DNA of 64,000 nt, taken from assembly GCA_963720475.1 (NCBI GenBank), contig OY970394.1:248001-312000 (forward strand), read 5' to 3'. Source of the DNA: G963720475 sp963720475. Its GTDB lineage: Bacteria; Actinomycetota; Thermoleophilia; Solirubrobacterales; Thermoleophilaceae. The notes below the pieces were generated by a model that searched no databases, was not told where the DNA came from, and saw only the letters and a list, made by a program, of their open reading frames with translations. The translations under genes and the position numbers were made by a program. This document shows positions 8,807-17,136 of this stretch, in pieces. Position 1 is the stretch's first letter, and every line of letters starts with the position of its first letter.

Positions 8807-10318
8807 CTAGGCCGCGACCTGTGCCGCGGGCGTGCGGTCGGGCGCGGGATTCGAGAAGACCATCGCTTCGTCCTCGATGTCGCCGAAGCGAATCGTGAAG
8901 ATGTCGCGCGCGTAGTTCTGGTGCAGGCGCCACGGGGCCTTCGATCCTTGCTTCGGGAACATGTGGATCGCGCGCTGGACATAGCCCGATGTGAAGTCGA
9001 TCATCGGCTCGGGGGTGACGGTTGGATCGTTGATCTCCGGGGTGCACTGGCGGTGGCCCTGCTCGTCCATGTGGTTGAGCAGGCGGCAAACGTACTCGTG
9101 CGTGAGATCGCATTTCAGCGTCCAAGAGGCATTCGTGTAGCCGAGCGCCACCGCGAAGTTCGGCACGCCCGAGAGCATCATCCCCTTGTATCCCATCGTC
9201 TCGGGGATCGAGACGTCCTCTCCGTCCACCCTCAGCTGGGCGCCGCCGAGCGGCAGCAGGTTGAGGCCGGTGGCCGTGATGATCAGGTCGGCCTCGAGCT
9301 CATCGCCGGACTCGAGCTTGATGCCGCTCTCGGTGAAGGTTTCGATCCGGTCGGTGACGATCGAGGCGCGTTCCTCGCGAAGCGCGGTGAACAGGTCGCC
9401 GTCGGGAACGAGGCAGACGCGCTGATCCCACGGGTCGTAGCGCGGACGGAAATGGGTCTTCATGTCGTAGCCGGCGGGCAGCTGGCGCTTGACCCCCTCG
9501 CGGATGAAGCGCTTGACCAGCCGCGGGCGGCGGCGGCTCAGCTGGTAGAAGAGCGACGTGACGATCACGTTCTTCCAGCGGATCAGCGAATAGGCCCACT
9601 TCGCCGGCAGCACCTTCCTCACGAGGCGCGCGATCGGGTCAACCGCCGGCAGCGTGACGATGTAGGTCGGAGAGCGCTGGAGCATCGTCACATGTTCTGC
9701 GCGCTCGGCAATCGCGGGAACGAGCGTGACGGCGGTCGCACCGCTCCCGATGACGACGACGCGCTTGTCCTCGTAGTCGATGTCGTCACTCCAGTGCTGG
9801 GGATGGATGACCGGGCCCTTGAAGCGGTCGGACCCTGGGAAGTCCGGCGTGTAGGGGTTGTCGTAGCTGTAGTAGCCGCTGCACATCAGCAGGAAGTTGC
9901 AGGTCAGCCGGACCGTCTCCCCCGTGTCGGTGCGCTCGGCCTCAACGGTCCAGCGCGCGTCGGCCGTTGACCACTCAGCACCGACGACCTTGTGGTTGAA
10001 GCGGATCTTGTCCTCGACGGCGTACTCCGTCGCGGTGTTGCGGACGTAGTCCAGGATCGAAGGCCCGTCGGCGATCGCCTTCGCCCCGGGCCATGGCTTG
10101 AAGCGGTAGCCGAGCGTGTACATGTCGGAGTCCGAGCGGATCCCCGGGTAGCGGAAGAGGTCCCACGTCCCGCCGATCGCATCGCGCGCCTCGAGAATGG
10201 CGTACGTCTTCCGCGGGCACTCCGTTTGGAGATGGCAGCCTGCGCCGATCCCCGAGAGTCCCGCTCCGACGACGAGTACGTCGACGTGTTCCAGCGCTTC
10301 GGAGCCGTTGTTGCTCAC
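8807..10318 (-). CDS. FAD-containing monooxygenase, EthA-like (Baeyer-Villiger type)
   Basis: This is a complete 503-residue flavoprotein monooxygenase. The FAD Rossmann motif GAGLSGIG lies at 18-25 and the NADPH-binding motif GSGATAVT at about 191. The Baeyer-Villiger fingerprint region reads FKGPVIHPQHWSDD, with Ser where the consensus has Pro. The pattern as a whole (GTWDLFRYPGIRSDSDMYT) is that of EthA/MymA-type enzymes, which oxidise ketones and thio compounds with NADPH and oxygen. The start is GTG at 10318. The neighbouring SnoaL-like gene lies 25 bp upstream on the same strand, suggesting co-transcription. Substrate cannot be read from the sequence. Confidence 0.92.
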   Translation of the reverse strand: MSNNGSEALEHVDVLVVGAGLSGIGAGCHLQTECPRKTYAILEARDAIGGTWDLFRYPGIRSDSDMYTLGYRFKPWPGAKAIADGPSILDYVRNTATEYAVEDKIRFNHKVVGAEWSTADARWTVEAERTDTGETVRLTCNFLLMCSGYYSYDNPYTPDFPGSDRFKGPVIHPQHWSDDIDYEDKRVVVIGSGATAVTLVPAIAERAEHVTMLQRSPTYIVTLPAVDPIARLVRKVLPAKWAYSLIRWKNVIVTSLFYQLSRRRPRLVKRFIREGVKRQLPAGYDMKTHFRPRYDPWDQRVCLVPDGDLFTALREERASIVTDRIETFTESGIKLESGDELEADLIITATGLNLLPLGGAQLRVDGEDVSIPETMGYKGMMLSGVPNFAVALGYTNASWTLKCDLTHEYVCRLLNHMDEQGHRQCTPEINDPTVTPEPMIDFTSGYVQRAIHMFPKQGSKAPWRLHQNYARDIFTIRFGDIEDEAMVFSNPAPDRTPAAQVAA

Positions 10319-10343
10319 GGCCCGGGAACTGTATCGCTGGACG

Positions 10344-10766
10344 CTACTCGTCCGGCGCCGAGGGGTCGGGCGGGTTGTCGCCGTGGCGGTGGACGATCTT
10401 CCACTCGCCGTCCTCGCGGCGGTAGATGTGGGTCGAGCGCACGGTGATCTCCTGGACCGGGCGTTCGGCGACCGAGCCCTTGTAGCGCTCGTAGCCGATC
10501 GCGTACGCCATGTCGCCGCAGACGTCGGCGGCGACCACTTCGAAGCGGTAGTCGCTCACGTCCGAGAAGCGCGACGAGACCCACTCGAACGTCTCGCTCA
10601 CTTCCTCCCAGCCGGAGCGGTACATCCCGATCGCACCGAAGAGGGTCACCGGATCGCGCCGCGACCACATCTCCATCCGCGGCCCGGGATCCCCCTGATG
10701 GAAGGCCGTCTCGGCTTCCACCTGTCGGGCGAGGACCGTCGAGCGAAATTCGTCGAGCTCGGTCAT
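10344..10766 (-). CDS. SnoaL/NTF2-like domain protein
   Basis: This 140-residue protein has the NTF2-like cone fold pattern: an N-terminal helix with FHQGDPGPRMEMWS, the core VTLFGAIG, then the beta-rich FEVVAADVCGDMAYAIGYERY and RSTHIYRREDGEWKIVHRH. Many such proteins are small isomerases, dehydratases or simply ligand-binding proteins. It sits directly upstream of the EthA-like monooxygenase, so an accessory role in that pathway is possible. It is divergent from the cupin gene at 10816 with 49 bp between starts. Confidence 0.85.
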   Translation of the reverse strand: MTELDEFRSTVLARQVEAETAFHQGDPGPRMEMWSRRDPVTLFGAIGMYRSGWEEVSETFEWVSSRFSDVSDYRFEVVAADVCGDMAYAIGYERYKGSVAERPVQEITVRSTHIYRREDGEWKIVHRHGDNPPDPSAPDE

Positions 10767-10815
10767 CGGGCTTCGCCACTTTACTCGCCATCCGAAGTCT
10801 GTTAGGAAGGGCGGG

Positions 10816-11289
10816 ATGCCCGCCGAATCCCGCGGCTACACCGTCGTTCCCGGCCAGGTCGAGACCTTCCGGAATCCCCTCGGTGGCGACGTGACCTTCC
10901 TCGCGCGGAGCGAGCACACGGGCGGCACGGTGACGGCGTTCGAATCGACGGTCCCGCCCGGTGACGGGCCTCCGCTCCACATCCACACGCGAGAAGAGGA
11001 ATGGATCTACGTCCTCGAGGGCGACCTGCGCTGGAAGCTCGACGGCGAGCTCAGCAACACGCCGGCGGGATCGTTCATCTTCATCCCGCGCGGTCAGCCG
11101 CACTGCTTCCAGAACATCGGCAGCGGCGACGCGCGGATCCTGATCTCGTTCGCGCCCGCCGGGATGGAGGGTTTCTTCGACAAGCAGGCGGAGTTGACCG
11201 AGTTCGACCCGGAGGCCTTCCGCGCGGCGGGCGCCGTGCACGGCATGGACGTGGTTGGACCTCCGCTCGCCGAGTCCGACCCGCTGTAG
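10816..11289 (+). CDS. Cupin domain protein
   Basis: This 157-residue protein has one cupin barrel. Motif 1 is PPLHIHTREEEWIYVLEG, supplying the two His and one Glu metal ligands, and motif 2 is PAGSFIFIPRGQPHCFQNIG with the fourth-ligand His. Family members are metal-dependent dioxygenases, isomerases or sensors; the substrate is unknown. A second cupin-P450 pairing occurs at 24784-26588, so the association with oxidative genes recurs in this window. It converges on the P450 gene that follows. Confidence 0.88.
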   Translation: MPAESRGYTVVPGQVETFRNPLGGDVTFLARSEHTGGTVTAFESTVPPGDGPPLHIHTREEEWIYVLEGDLRWKLDGELSNTPAGSFIFIPRGQPHCFQNIGSGDARILISFAPAGMEGFFDKQAELTEFDPEAFRAAGAVHGMDVVGPPLAESDPL

Positions 11290-11300
11290 GACCCAGAGGC

Positions 11301-12611
11301 CTAGAGCGGAACGACCCTGACGCGGCCCTCGTTGCCGGGCGCGAGCGTCACGCCGCGGCGGACCGGCTTGGCGGGCGGCCCGACGGGCGCGAGCCGGACG
11401 CGCGTCACGATCGCTTCGATCGCGAGCTCGAGCTCCATCGTCGCCAGGGCGGCGCCGAGGCAGCGGTGCGCCCCGCCCCCGAACGGCACGTACGAGTAGC
11501 CGTCGGGCTGGTCGCCGAGGAAGCGCTCGGGGCGGAACTGCTCCGGCTCGGGGTAGACCTCCGGGTCGGCGTGGATCCCCTGCGCGTCCACGAGCACGAG
11601 GACATCCGGCCCGAGCGTCCATTCGCCCACTTCGATCGATTCGAGCGAGTGGCGACCGGCACTGGCGTAGAGCACGGTCCGGGCGCGGAGCACCTCCTTG
11701 GCGGTCGCCTTGAGGTACTCGCGCTCACCGGCCGCGAGGCTCTCGCGCAGCCGGTCGGCTACCTCCGGATTGTGGGCGAGCAGGTCGGCGGCCCACGCGA
11801 TCGCGGTCGCAGTGGTCTCGTGGCCGGCGCTGACGAGGGTCATCAGCTCATCGCGTAGATCGGCGTCGTCGAGTGCGGCCCCGTCCTCGTCGCGAGCGCG
11901 GATCAGGAGTGCCAGAACGTCTTTCCGCTGCTCGAGCGCCGGGTCCGCGCGCGTGTCGCCGACGTGCGCGGTGAGCAGGCCGCGGACCTCGTCGAGACGG
12001 GCGTAGGCCGCGCGCGCCGGAAGATTCCAGCGTGACCGATTCGTCAGCCACGGCGGCATGAACTGCGCCAGGTTGTTCACGCGCGAATTGAATGAGTCGA
12101 AGTGACCGGCGATCTGCTCACCGAGGCTGCGGTCGCGCACGCCAAGGACGAGCTCGAGGATGACCGCAAGCGTCAGCTGGCGGGCGCGCGGATGGACGGC
12201 GACGACCTCGCCGCCAGGCCAGCTCGCGACCTCGGCTTCGGCGAGCTCCCGGATCCGGTCGGCATACGCCCGCACGCTCTCGCCGTGGAACGGAGGCAGC
12301 TCCAGCTTGCGGCGTGCGAGGTGCTCGGCGGGCTCGAGCATGACGAGCGAGCGGTCGCCGAAGAACGGGCGCAGGATGTCGTTGCCGTGGCGCTTCGTGA
12401 GTGGATCGCCGGTGAAGAGCCGCTTCACCGCCGCGCGATCGGCCGTAACGACGATCGGCGGGAAGCCCATCATCGAGATCGTGAAGGTGGGCCCGTAGCG
12501 CTCCCGGTACTCGGCGAACGTGCCCGGCTGGTCGAACGTGTAGCGGACCGCCTGAAGCAGTCCCGGCACCCGCGGGCCGGGCGGAAGACGCACCGTGGCG
12601 GCCGCGGCCAT
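11301..12611 (-). CDS. Cytochrome P450
   Basis: This is a 436-residue soluble bacterial-type P450. The I-helix oxygen-activation motif AGHETTATAIAW, the K-helix ExxR (EVLR) and the heme-thiolate loop FGGGAHRCLGAAL with the ligand Cys are all present and in order. The N-terminus is short, with no membrane anchor. It needs a ferredoxin partner, and none is encoded nearby. It starts at ATG 12611 with no clear ribosome-binding site and is divergent from the winged-helix gene, with 42 bp between starts. Substrate unknown; the oxidative neighbourhood suggests hydrophobic compounds. Confidence 0.93.
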   Translation of the reverse strand: MAAAATVRLPPGPRVPGLLQAVRYTFDQPGTFAEYRERYGPTFTISMMGFPPIVVTADRAAVKRLFTGDPLTKRHGNDILRPFFGDRSLVMLEPAEHLARRKLELPPFHGESVRAYADRIRELAEAEVASWPGGEVVAVHPRARQLTLAVILELVLGVRDRSLGEQIAGHFDSFNSRVNNLAQFMPPWLTNRSRWNLPARAAYARLDEVRGLLTAHVGDTRADPALEQRKDVLALLIRARDEDGAALDDADLRDELMTLVSAGHETTATAIAWAADLLAHNPEVADRLRESLAAGEREYLKATAKEVLRARTVLYASAGRHSLESIEVGEWTLGPDVLVLVDAQGIHADPEVYPEPEQFRPERFLGDQPDGYSYVPFGGGAHRCLGAALATMELELAIEAIVTRVRLAPVGPPAKPVRRGVTLAPGNEGRVRVVPL

Positions 12612-12653
12612 GTTGTGACGATACCCCGCGCGGGTAGCTTGGAACGACCGACC

Positions 12654-13748
12654 GTGGACGCCGAACAGATTCTCGCCTTCCGGCTAGCGCGCTCCGGCCT
12701 GGCGAGCCGCGACGCCCGCAACCTGTCCGCTGCCGCCGCATGTCCCGCCTCCGACTTCGCCCACGATGCGGCGCTGCTCGCCCTCGCCGCGCGCCGCGAT
12801 GGTGTCACGCGCGAGGCGTTCGACGATGCGGCGGACGCGGGGAAGGTCCTCGTGCTCGCCCACGTCATCCGCGGGGCGATCCACGCGATCGCCCCGGGCG
12901 AATTCGCCCTCTACGGACGCGCCCTGCTCGCGACCGACGACGACGAGCTTGGGAAACAGCTCGGACAGCAGGTCGCGAAGTTGTCGAAGAGCAAGAGGTT
13001 CGCGCCGGCCGACGCGCTCGACGAAGTCGCCGCCGCCACGAAGGACGCGCTCGCCCGCGGACGCAAGCTCGACAAGAACGAGCTCCACCAGGCGCTGCGC
13101 GAGCGTGTGAGCAAGGACCTGATGCCGTGGTGCAAGGGATGCGGCAGCCACCACGTAGCGCCGATGCTTTGGCGCTTCGGTGGAATAGAGGCGGGCGTGC
13201 GGCTCGACTCCGAGCGGCGCTACCTCCTCGGCAAGCCGGGCCGCAAGCCGGCCGCATCGAAAGCGGTCGAGCGCTTTCTCCACTTTTACGGCCCGGCCAC
13301 CGCGGGCGAGTTCGCCGATTGGACGGGCGTCGCGCGACCGCACGCCGAGCGGCTGTGGGAGAAAGCCGATGGCAACTTGGAGGAAGTCGAGCTCGGCAAG
13401 CGGGCGGCGTTTGCGGCAAAGGGGGACCTGCAGCAGCTCGACTCGCCGCCGAGCGCGCGCGGCGTACGACTGATCCCGCCCGGCGACCCCTACCTGCAGC
13501 CACCGAACAGGCCACTGCTCGCGCCCGACGCGGCGCTGAAGAAGCGGCTCTTCCGCCCGGTCGCAAGCCCGGGCGCTGTGCTGAAGGACGGCCGGTTGGT
13601 CGGCCTCTGGCGTGCGAAGGCGAAGGCCAAGAAGGCCGAGTTCTCGATCGAGAAGCTCGGTCGCATCAGCCGTAAGGACGTCGAGGAAGAGGCCCAGCGA
13701 ATCGCCGCGCTGCGGGGCGCGGCAGAGGCAGTCGTGGTCGTGGACTAG
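12654..13748 (+). CDS. Winged-helix DNA-binding domain protein (AlkZ/HTH_42-like)
   Basis: The product has 364 residues and begins VDAEQILAFRLARSGL. The architecture (early helices, a central RYLLGKPGRKP, the signature FLHFYGPATAGEFADWTGV, then RGVRLIPPGDPYLQPPNR) matches the winged-helix HTH_42 family. That family includes the AlkZ-type DNA glycosylase, which unhooks interstrand crosslinks; glycosylase activity is not proven for this branch. GTG 12654 is chosen because it is the first start after the divergent P450 promoter gap and matches the usual N-terminus. Its stop overlaps the convergent stop of the glyoxalase-fold gene in a shared CTAG. Confidence 0.82.
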   Translation: MDAEQILAFRLARSGLASRDARNLSAAAACPASDFAHDAALLALAARRDGVTREAFDDAADAGKVLVLAHVIRGAIHAIAPGEFALYGRALLATDDDELGKQLGQQVAKLSKSKRFAPADALDEVAAATKDALARGRKLDKNELHQALRERVSKDLMPWCKGCGSHHVAPMLWRFGGIEAGVRLDSERRYLLGKPGRKPAASKAVERFLHFYGPATAGEFADWTGVARPHAERLWEKADGNLEEVELGKRAAFAAKGDLQQLDSPPSARGVRLIPPGDPYLQPPNRPLLAPDAALKKRLFRPVASPGAVLKDGRLVGLWRAKAKAKKAEFSIEKLGRISRKDVEEEAQRIAALRGAAEAVVVVD

Positions 13749-14125
13749 CTCGCGGCCGCGCCGTAATCGGGGATCTGCTGAACCGCCCATCCGTTGCCGT
13801 CCGGATCGCTGAAGAACACGAACCGGCCCCACGGGAAGTCCTCGACCTCGGAGACCTCGAGCCCGCGGCCTGCGAGCTCTTCGCGCGCGGCCTCGATGTC
13901 CTCCACCACCACCTGGAGACCCTCGAGCGATCCCGGCTCCATCTCGGTGATCCCCTCGCCGATCGAGACCGAGCACGCGGAGCCCGGCGGCGTCAGCTGG
14001 ACGAAGCGCAGGCCCTCCTTGACCGCGTGGTCGTGGTCGACCACGAAGCCGGCCTGCTCGTAGAAGGCCTTCGCGCGATCGATGTCGGAGACGGGAACGG
14101 GGATCAGTTCGAGCTTGAAGTCCAT
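13745..14125 (-). CDS. Glyoxalase/VOC-family protein
   Basis: This 126-residue VOC-fold protein has two beta-alpha-beta-beta-beta modules: KLELIPVPVSDIDRAKAFYE, then GLQVVVEDIEAAREELAGRG and VFFSDPDGNGWAVQQ. The family includes glyoxalases, extradiol dioxygenases and antibiotic-resistance proteins; most small members like this have no known substrate. ATG 14125 is used because any longer reading frame only translates the upstream tRNA gene. The gene lies 25 bp downstream of tRNA-Ser on the same strand. Confidence 0.88.
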   Translation of the reverse strand: MDFKLELIPVPVSDIDRAKAFYEQAGFVVDHDHAVKEGLRFVQLTPPGSACSVSIGEGITEMEPGSLEGLQVVVEDIEAAREELAGRGLEVSEVEDFPWGRFVFFSDPDGNGWAVQQIPDYGAAAS

Positions 14126-14150
14126 CCGGCGTGGCAGCCTATCCTGAGAG

Positions 14151-14239
14151 CGGAGAGGGAGGGATTCGAACCCTCGAGGCAGGTTTCCCCGCCCACGCGA
14201 TTTCCAGTCGCGCTCCTTAAGCCACTCGGACACCTCTCC
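14151..14239 (-). tRNA. tRNA-Ser(GGA)
   Basis: An 89-nt class II tRNA with a long variable arm. The acceptor stem pairs GGAGAGG with CCTCTCC, and the discriminator base is G. The anticodon arm reads CGCGA-CTGGAAA-TCGCG, giving anticodon GGA (serine UCC/UCU). The T arm has GGGTTCGAATCCC. CCA is not encoded. Confidence 0.95.
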
Positions 14240-14276
14240 GGGCTCGGACAAGGGTAGTCGGGTGTAGGGTCGCGCC

Positions 14277-14675
14277 GTGGCCCCGCCGCAGCGCCTCGTG
14301 GACGTTTCAGGGCTGTCGAACGCGCGGCAGTGGGGCTACGCGCACGCGGTCGTCGCGGGCGACCTGATCTTCGTTGCCGGGCAGGCGGGACAGGACGAGA
14401 ACGGTGAGATCGTCTCGCTCGAGTTCGAGGACCAGACGCGCCAGACCTTCGCGAACATCGAGCGCGCGCTCAGTGAGGCGGGCGCGAGTCTCGCCGACCT
14501 CGTCGCGACGACGAGCTTCATCACCGACTGGCGCTACGCCCCGATCCTCGGCGAGGTCCGCAAGGACGTCCTCGGCGAGACCCTCGTCACGGACGCGCTC
14601 GTGGGCGTGACCCAGCTCGCCCTGCCCGAGATGCTGCTGGAGGTCCAGAGCATCGCTGTCCGGCCCAAGGGCTGA
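14277..14675 (+). CDS. RidA family protein
   Basis: The product has 132 residues of the RidA/YjgF/YER057c/UK114 fold: WGYAHAVVAGDLIFVAGQAG at the front, then QTRQTFANIERALSEAGASL and a C-terminal LALPEMLLEVQSIAV. RidA deaminates reactive enamine/imine intermediates made by PLP enzymes. The usual catalytic Arg near the C-terminus (in a PxRA context) is not evident here, where LPEMLLE appears instead, so this may be a non-deaminase branch. It starts at GTG 14277, divergent from tRNA-Ser. Confidence 0.85.
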   Translation: MAPPQRLVDVSGLSNARQWGYAHAVVAGDLIFVAGQAGQDENGEIVSLEFEDQTRQTFANIERALSEAGASLADLVATTSFITDWRYAPILGEVRKDVLGETLVTDALVGVTQLALPEMLLEVQSIAVRPKG

Positions 14676-14722
14676 CCCAGCACCCGGGCCTTGGACGAGC
14701 GCCACGCGGGCGCCTAGCCGGG

Positions 14723-15298
14723 CTACAGCCCCAACCCGCGCACGCCCCCCTCGCCCCAGCCGAGGTGGTGGGCGAGCTCGTGGCGAAGCGTGCGCTCCAC
14801 CTGGGCCGCGAGCAGGTCGGGGTCGTGGCCGAAGTCGCGCTCGAGCGTGTCCTGGTAGAGCACGATGCGGTCCTCGCGGTCGTCGCGGGCGATCGTGTCG
14901 CCGTAGTAATGGCCGTATGCGTGGAACTCTGTGCCGTGCTCCGAGACCACGACCGGGACCGTCTCGAGCACCTCCTGGAACTCGTCCGGAAGGCGGTCGA
15001 TCGCGTCGGCGACGAGCACGTCGAACTCGCTCGCCTCGACGGCGAGCTCCGGCTGCCCCGCGAGCTCCTCGCTGCGGTGGACGAGCCGATTGAACTCGCG
15101 GTCGGACATCGAGTCCTCGCGCGTGAGACCGACGGTTAGCCAGGCGGTGACGAGCACCAGCGCGAGACCGGCGACGAGCACGGTCGCCAGCTCCTCCGCC
15201 CCCGACAGCGACGGCGGATTGAGCACGACCAGCAGCGTTCCGACCGCGAACGACGCGATCGCGGCGGCGCGCAGGATGGGTCGGAGGGAGTCCTTCAT
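14723..15298 (-). CDS. Membrane protein with zincin-like metallopeptidase motif
   Basis: This 191-residue protein has two predicted transmembrane helices near the N-terminus (AAAIASFAVGTLLVVL and ATVLVAGLALVLVTAWLTVGL), followed by a cytoplasmic domain ending in ERTLRHELAHHLGWGEGG. The HExxH zinc motif with a downstream Gly and Glu fits the minimal zincin-like (MMP_TTHA0227-type) family, which carries the same motif near the C-terminus; here two helices are added in front. The ATG at 15298 has GAGGGG directly before it; an alternative start lies at 15334. Function is unknown. Confidence 0.78.
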   Translation of the reverse strand: MKDSLRPILRAAAIASFAVGTLLVVLNPPSLSGAEELATVLVAGLALVLVTAWLTVGLTREDSMSDREFNRLVHRSEELAGQPELAVEASEFDVLVADAIDRLPDEFQEVLETVPVVVSEHGTEFHAYGHYYGDTIARDDREDRIVLYQDTLERDFGHDPDLLAAQVERTLRHELAHHLGWGEGGVRGLGL

Positions 15299-15359
15299 CC
15301 CCTCAAAGGCTACGGATGGAGGCGTGCGGCCCAAGCACGCGGCGGCGCCTGCTGTTTAG

Positions 15360-16178
15360 ATGCCGTCGATGCCAGCCGCGGCCCCAGAGCTCGCAGCGGA
15401 GGTCGCCGCTGCGCAGTGGTACCACACGCTCGAGCTCCCTGGGGGAATCGTCACCCCCGGGATGTACGACCTGCGCAAGGCGGCGACGATCGTCCCGATG
15501 CCGGCGTCACTCGCCGGCAAGCGCTGCCTCGACGTCGGCACGCGCGACGGCTTCTGGGCATTCGAGATGGAGCGGCGCGGCGCGGACGAGGTCGTCGGGA
15601 TTGACCTCGATGATCCGGCCGACTACGACTGGCCGCTGCCGCGCCGGCACCTCGGCGAGGAGGAGCGGGAGTTCCTCGCGCAGTCCGGGGACGCCTTCGG
15701 GATCGCGCACCGGGCGTTCGGCTCGAAGGTCGAGCGCCGCGACGTCTCGGTGTACGACCTCCCGGAATCCGGCCTCGGGCGGTTCGACTTCGCCTTCGTC
15801 GGCACCCTGCTGCTTCACCTGCGCGATCCCGTCGGCGCGCTCGCGGCGGTGAACGCCGTGCTCGACGGCGAGCTGGTCGTGAACGACGTCGTGTCGCTCT
15901 CGCTCTCGTTGCTGCGCCGGGGGCCGGCGGCCGCCCTGTTGACCGAACACGCGGGGCCCTACTGGTGGACGCCCAACGCCGCCGGGCTGCGCCGCTACAT
16001 CCAGATGGCCGGGTACGAGGTGACCTCGTCGGGGCGCCCCTACTTCCTCTCCTATGGCGCCGGCCTGCGCCCGCCGCCGCTCAGCCTGCGCTTCAGCCTC
16101 TCGATGCAGATCCTCCACCGCCTCGGAGCCCCACACGTGTGGGTCGCGGCGCGGCCGGCGGCCGAGCCGGCCGCCTAG
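15360..16178 (+). CDS. SAM-dependent methyltransferase, class I
   Basis: The product has 272 residues. The SAM-binding motif I is KRCLDVGTRDGFWAFEMERRG and the acidic motif II is VVGIDLDD. FDFAFVGTLLLHLRDPVGAL corresponds to motif IV/post-motif, and the DP following it is typical of the tRNA-uridine (CmoB/DUF1698-like) and related small-molecule methyltransferases. Substrate cannot be assigned. It is divergent from the metallopeptidase gene and convergent with the transporter gene. Confidence 0.85.
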   Translation: MPSMPAAAPELAAEVAAAQWYHTLELPGGIVTPGMYDLRKAATIVPMPASLAGKRCLDVGTRDGFWAFEMERRGADEVVGIDLDDPADYDWPLPRRHLGEEEREFLAQSGDAFGIAHRAFGSKVERRDVSVYDLPESGLGRFDFAFVGTLLLHLRDPVGALAAVNAVLDGELVVNDVVSLSLSLLRRGPAAALLTEHAGPYWWTPNAAGLRRYIQMAGYEVTSSGRPYFLSYGAGLRPPPLSLRFSLSMQILHRLGAPHVWVAARPAAEPAA

Positions 16179-16197
16179 TCGGCTCAGGAGGGCGCGG

Positions 16198-17082
16198 CTA
16201 GGGGTCGGCGGCGATCGGTTCGCGCGCGTTGCGGCGGAACATGACGCGCGCGAACGCGATCCCCGTGATCCACATGAACAGGCTGTAGACGGCGGCGGGG
16301 GACGCGAGGATCGTCGCGATCCCCGCGCCGACCGTGATCGCGACCGTGCTGTTGTGGATGCCCAGCTCGATCGCGATCGCGGTCGCCTGCGGGCGGCTGA
16401 GGCGCGCGACCCGCGCGATGCTGAAGCTGATCGTCATCGCGGCGATGTTCAGGGCCGCCGTCGCCGCGGCCAACTCGGCGAAGTGATCGGTGATCGTCTC
16501 GCTCTCGACGGCGATCGCCGCCGCGATCACCGCCGCGAGAATGAACAAGGCGATCAGCTTTGCGCGGCCCTCTACCGCCTTCGCCCACTCGGTTCGACGC
16601 GCGCGGATCGCCATCCCGGCCGAGAGCGGGACGACGGTGATCACGAAGACGCGCGCCGCGACGCCGACGATTTCGGGGTCGTTCTCGAAGTCGACGCCGA
16701 AGTGGTTGATCGCGAGTCCGAGATAGAGGGGCACGGTGACCACGGCACAGACACTGCTGATCGCCGTGATCGAGACGGACAGCGCGGTATCCCCCTTCGC
16801 GGCGTGCGTGAGCAGGTTCGCCGCCGTCCCGCCGGGCGTCGCGCCGAGCAGGACGAGTCCCACGGCGAGCGCCGGCTCGAGCCCGAACAGCTCCGCCATC
16901 GCGAAGGCGAGCAGCGGCGAGATGAGCAGCAGGTTGACCATCCCTATGGCGACGCCGCGGGGATAGCGAAACACGCGCTTGAAATCCGCAGGGGTCAGCG
17001 ACAGCCCCAGGCTGACCATGATCGCCGCCAGCGCAAGCGGCAGGAACAGCGTCGCGAAGAGTGAGTCCTCGGTCCCGGTCAG
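16198..17082 (-). CDS. Bile acid:sodium symporter (BASS) family transporter
   Basis: The protein is highly hydrophobic with about nine to ten helices. It carries the family segments LGATPGGTAANLLTHAAKGD and IELGIHNSTVAITVGAG. BASS proteins move organic anions with sodium. From the first ATG (17019) the product starts in the middle of helix 1. An in-frame CTG at 17082, 4 nt after a perfect GGGGAGGA, adds LTGTEDSLFATLFLPLALAAI and completes that helix; I use it. There is no in-frame ATG, GTG or TTG between the upstream TAG and 17019. The start is the least certain part. Confidence 0.85.
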   Translation of the reverse strand: MTGTEDSLFATLFLPLALAAIMVSLGLSLTPADFKRVFRYPRGVAIGMVNLLLISPLLAFAMAELFGLEPALAVGLVLLGATPGGTAANLLTHAAKGDTALSVSITAISSVCAVVTVPLYLGLAINHFGVDFENDPEIVGVAARVFVITVVPLSAGMAIRARRTEWAKAVEGRAKLIALFILAAVIAAAIAVESETITDHFAELAAATAALNIAAMTISFSIARVARLSRPQATAIAIELGIHNSTVAITVGAGIATILASPAAVYSLFMWITGIAFARVMFRRNAREPIAADP

Positions 17083-17136
17083 CGCGTCCTCCCCGAGGCG
17101 AGTCTAGCCTGCGCGGGCGGACGCGCAGCGGGGCGG

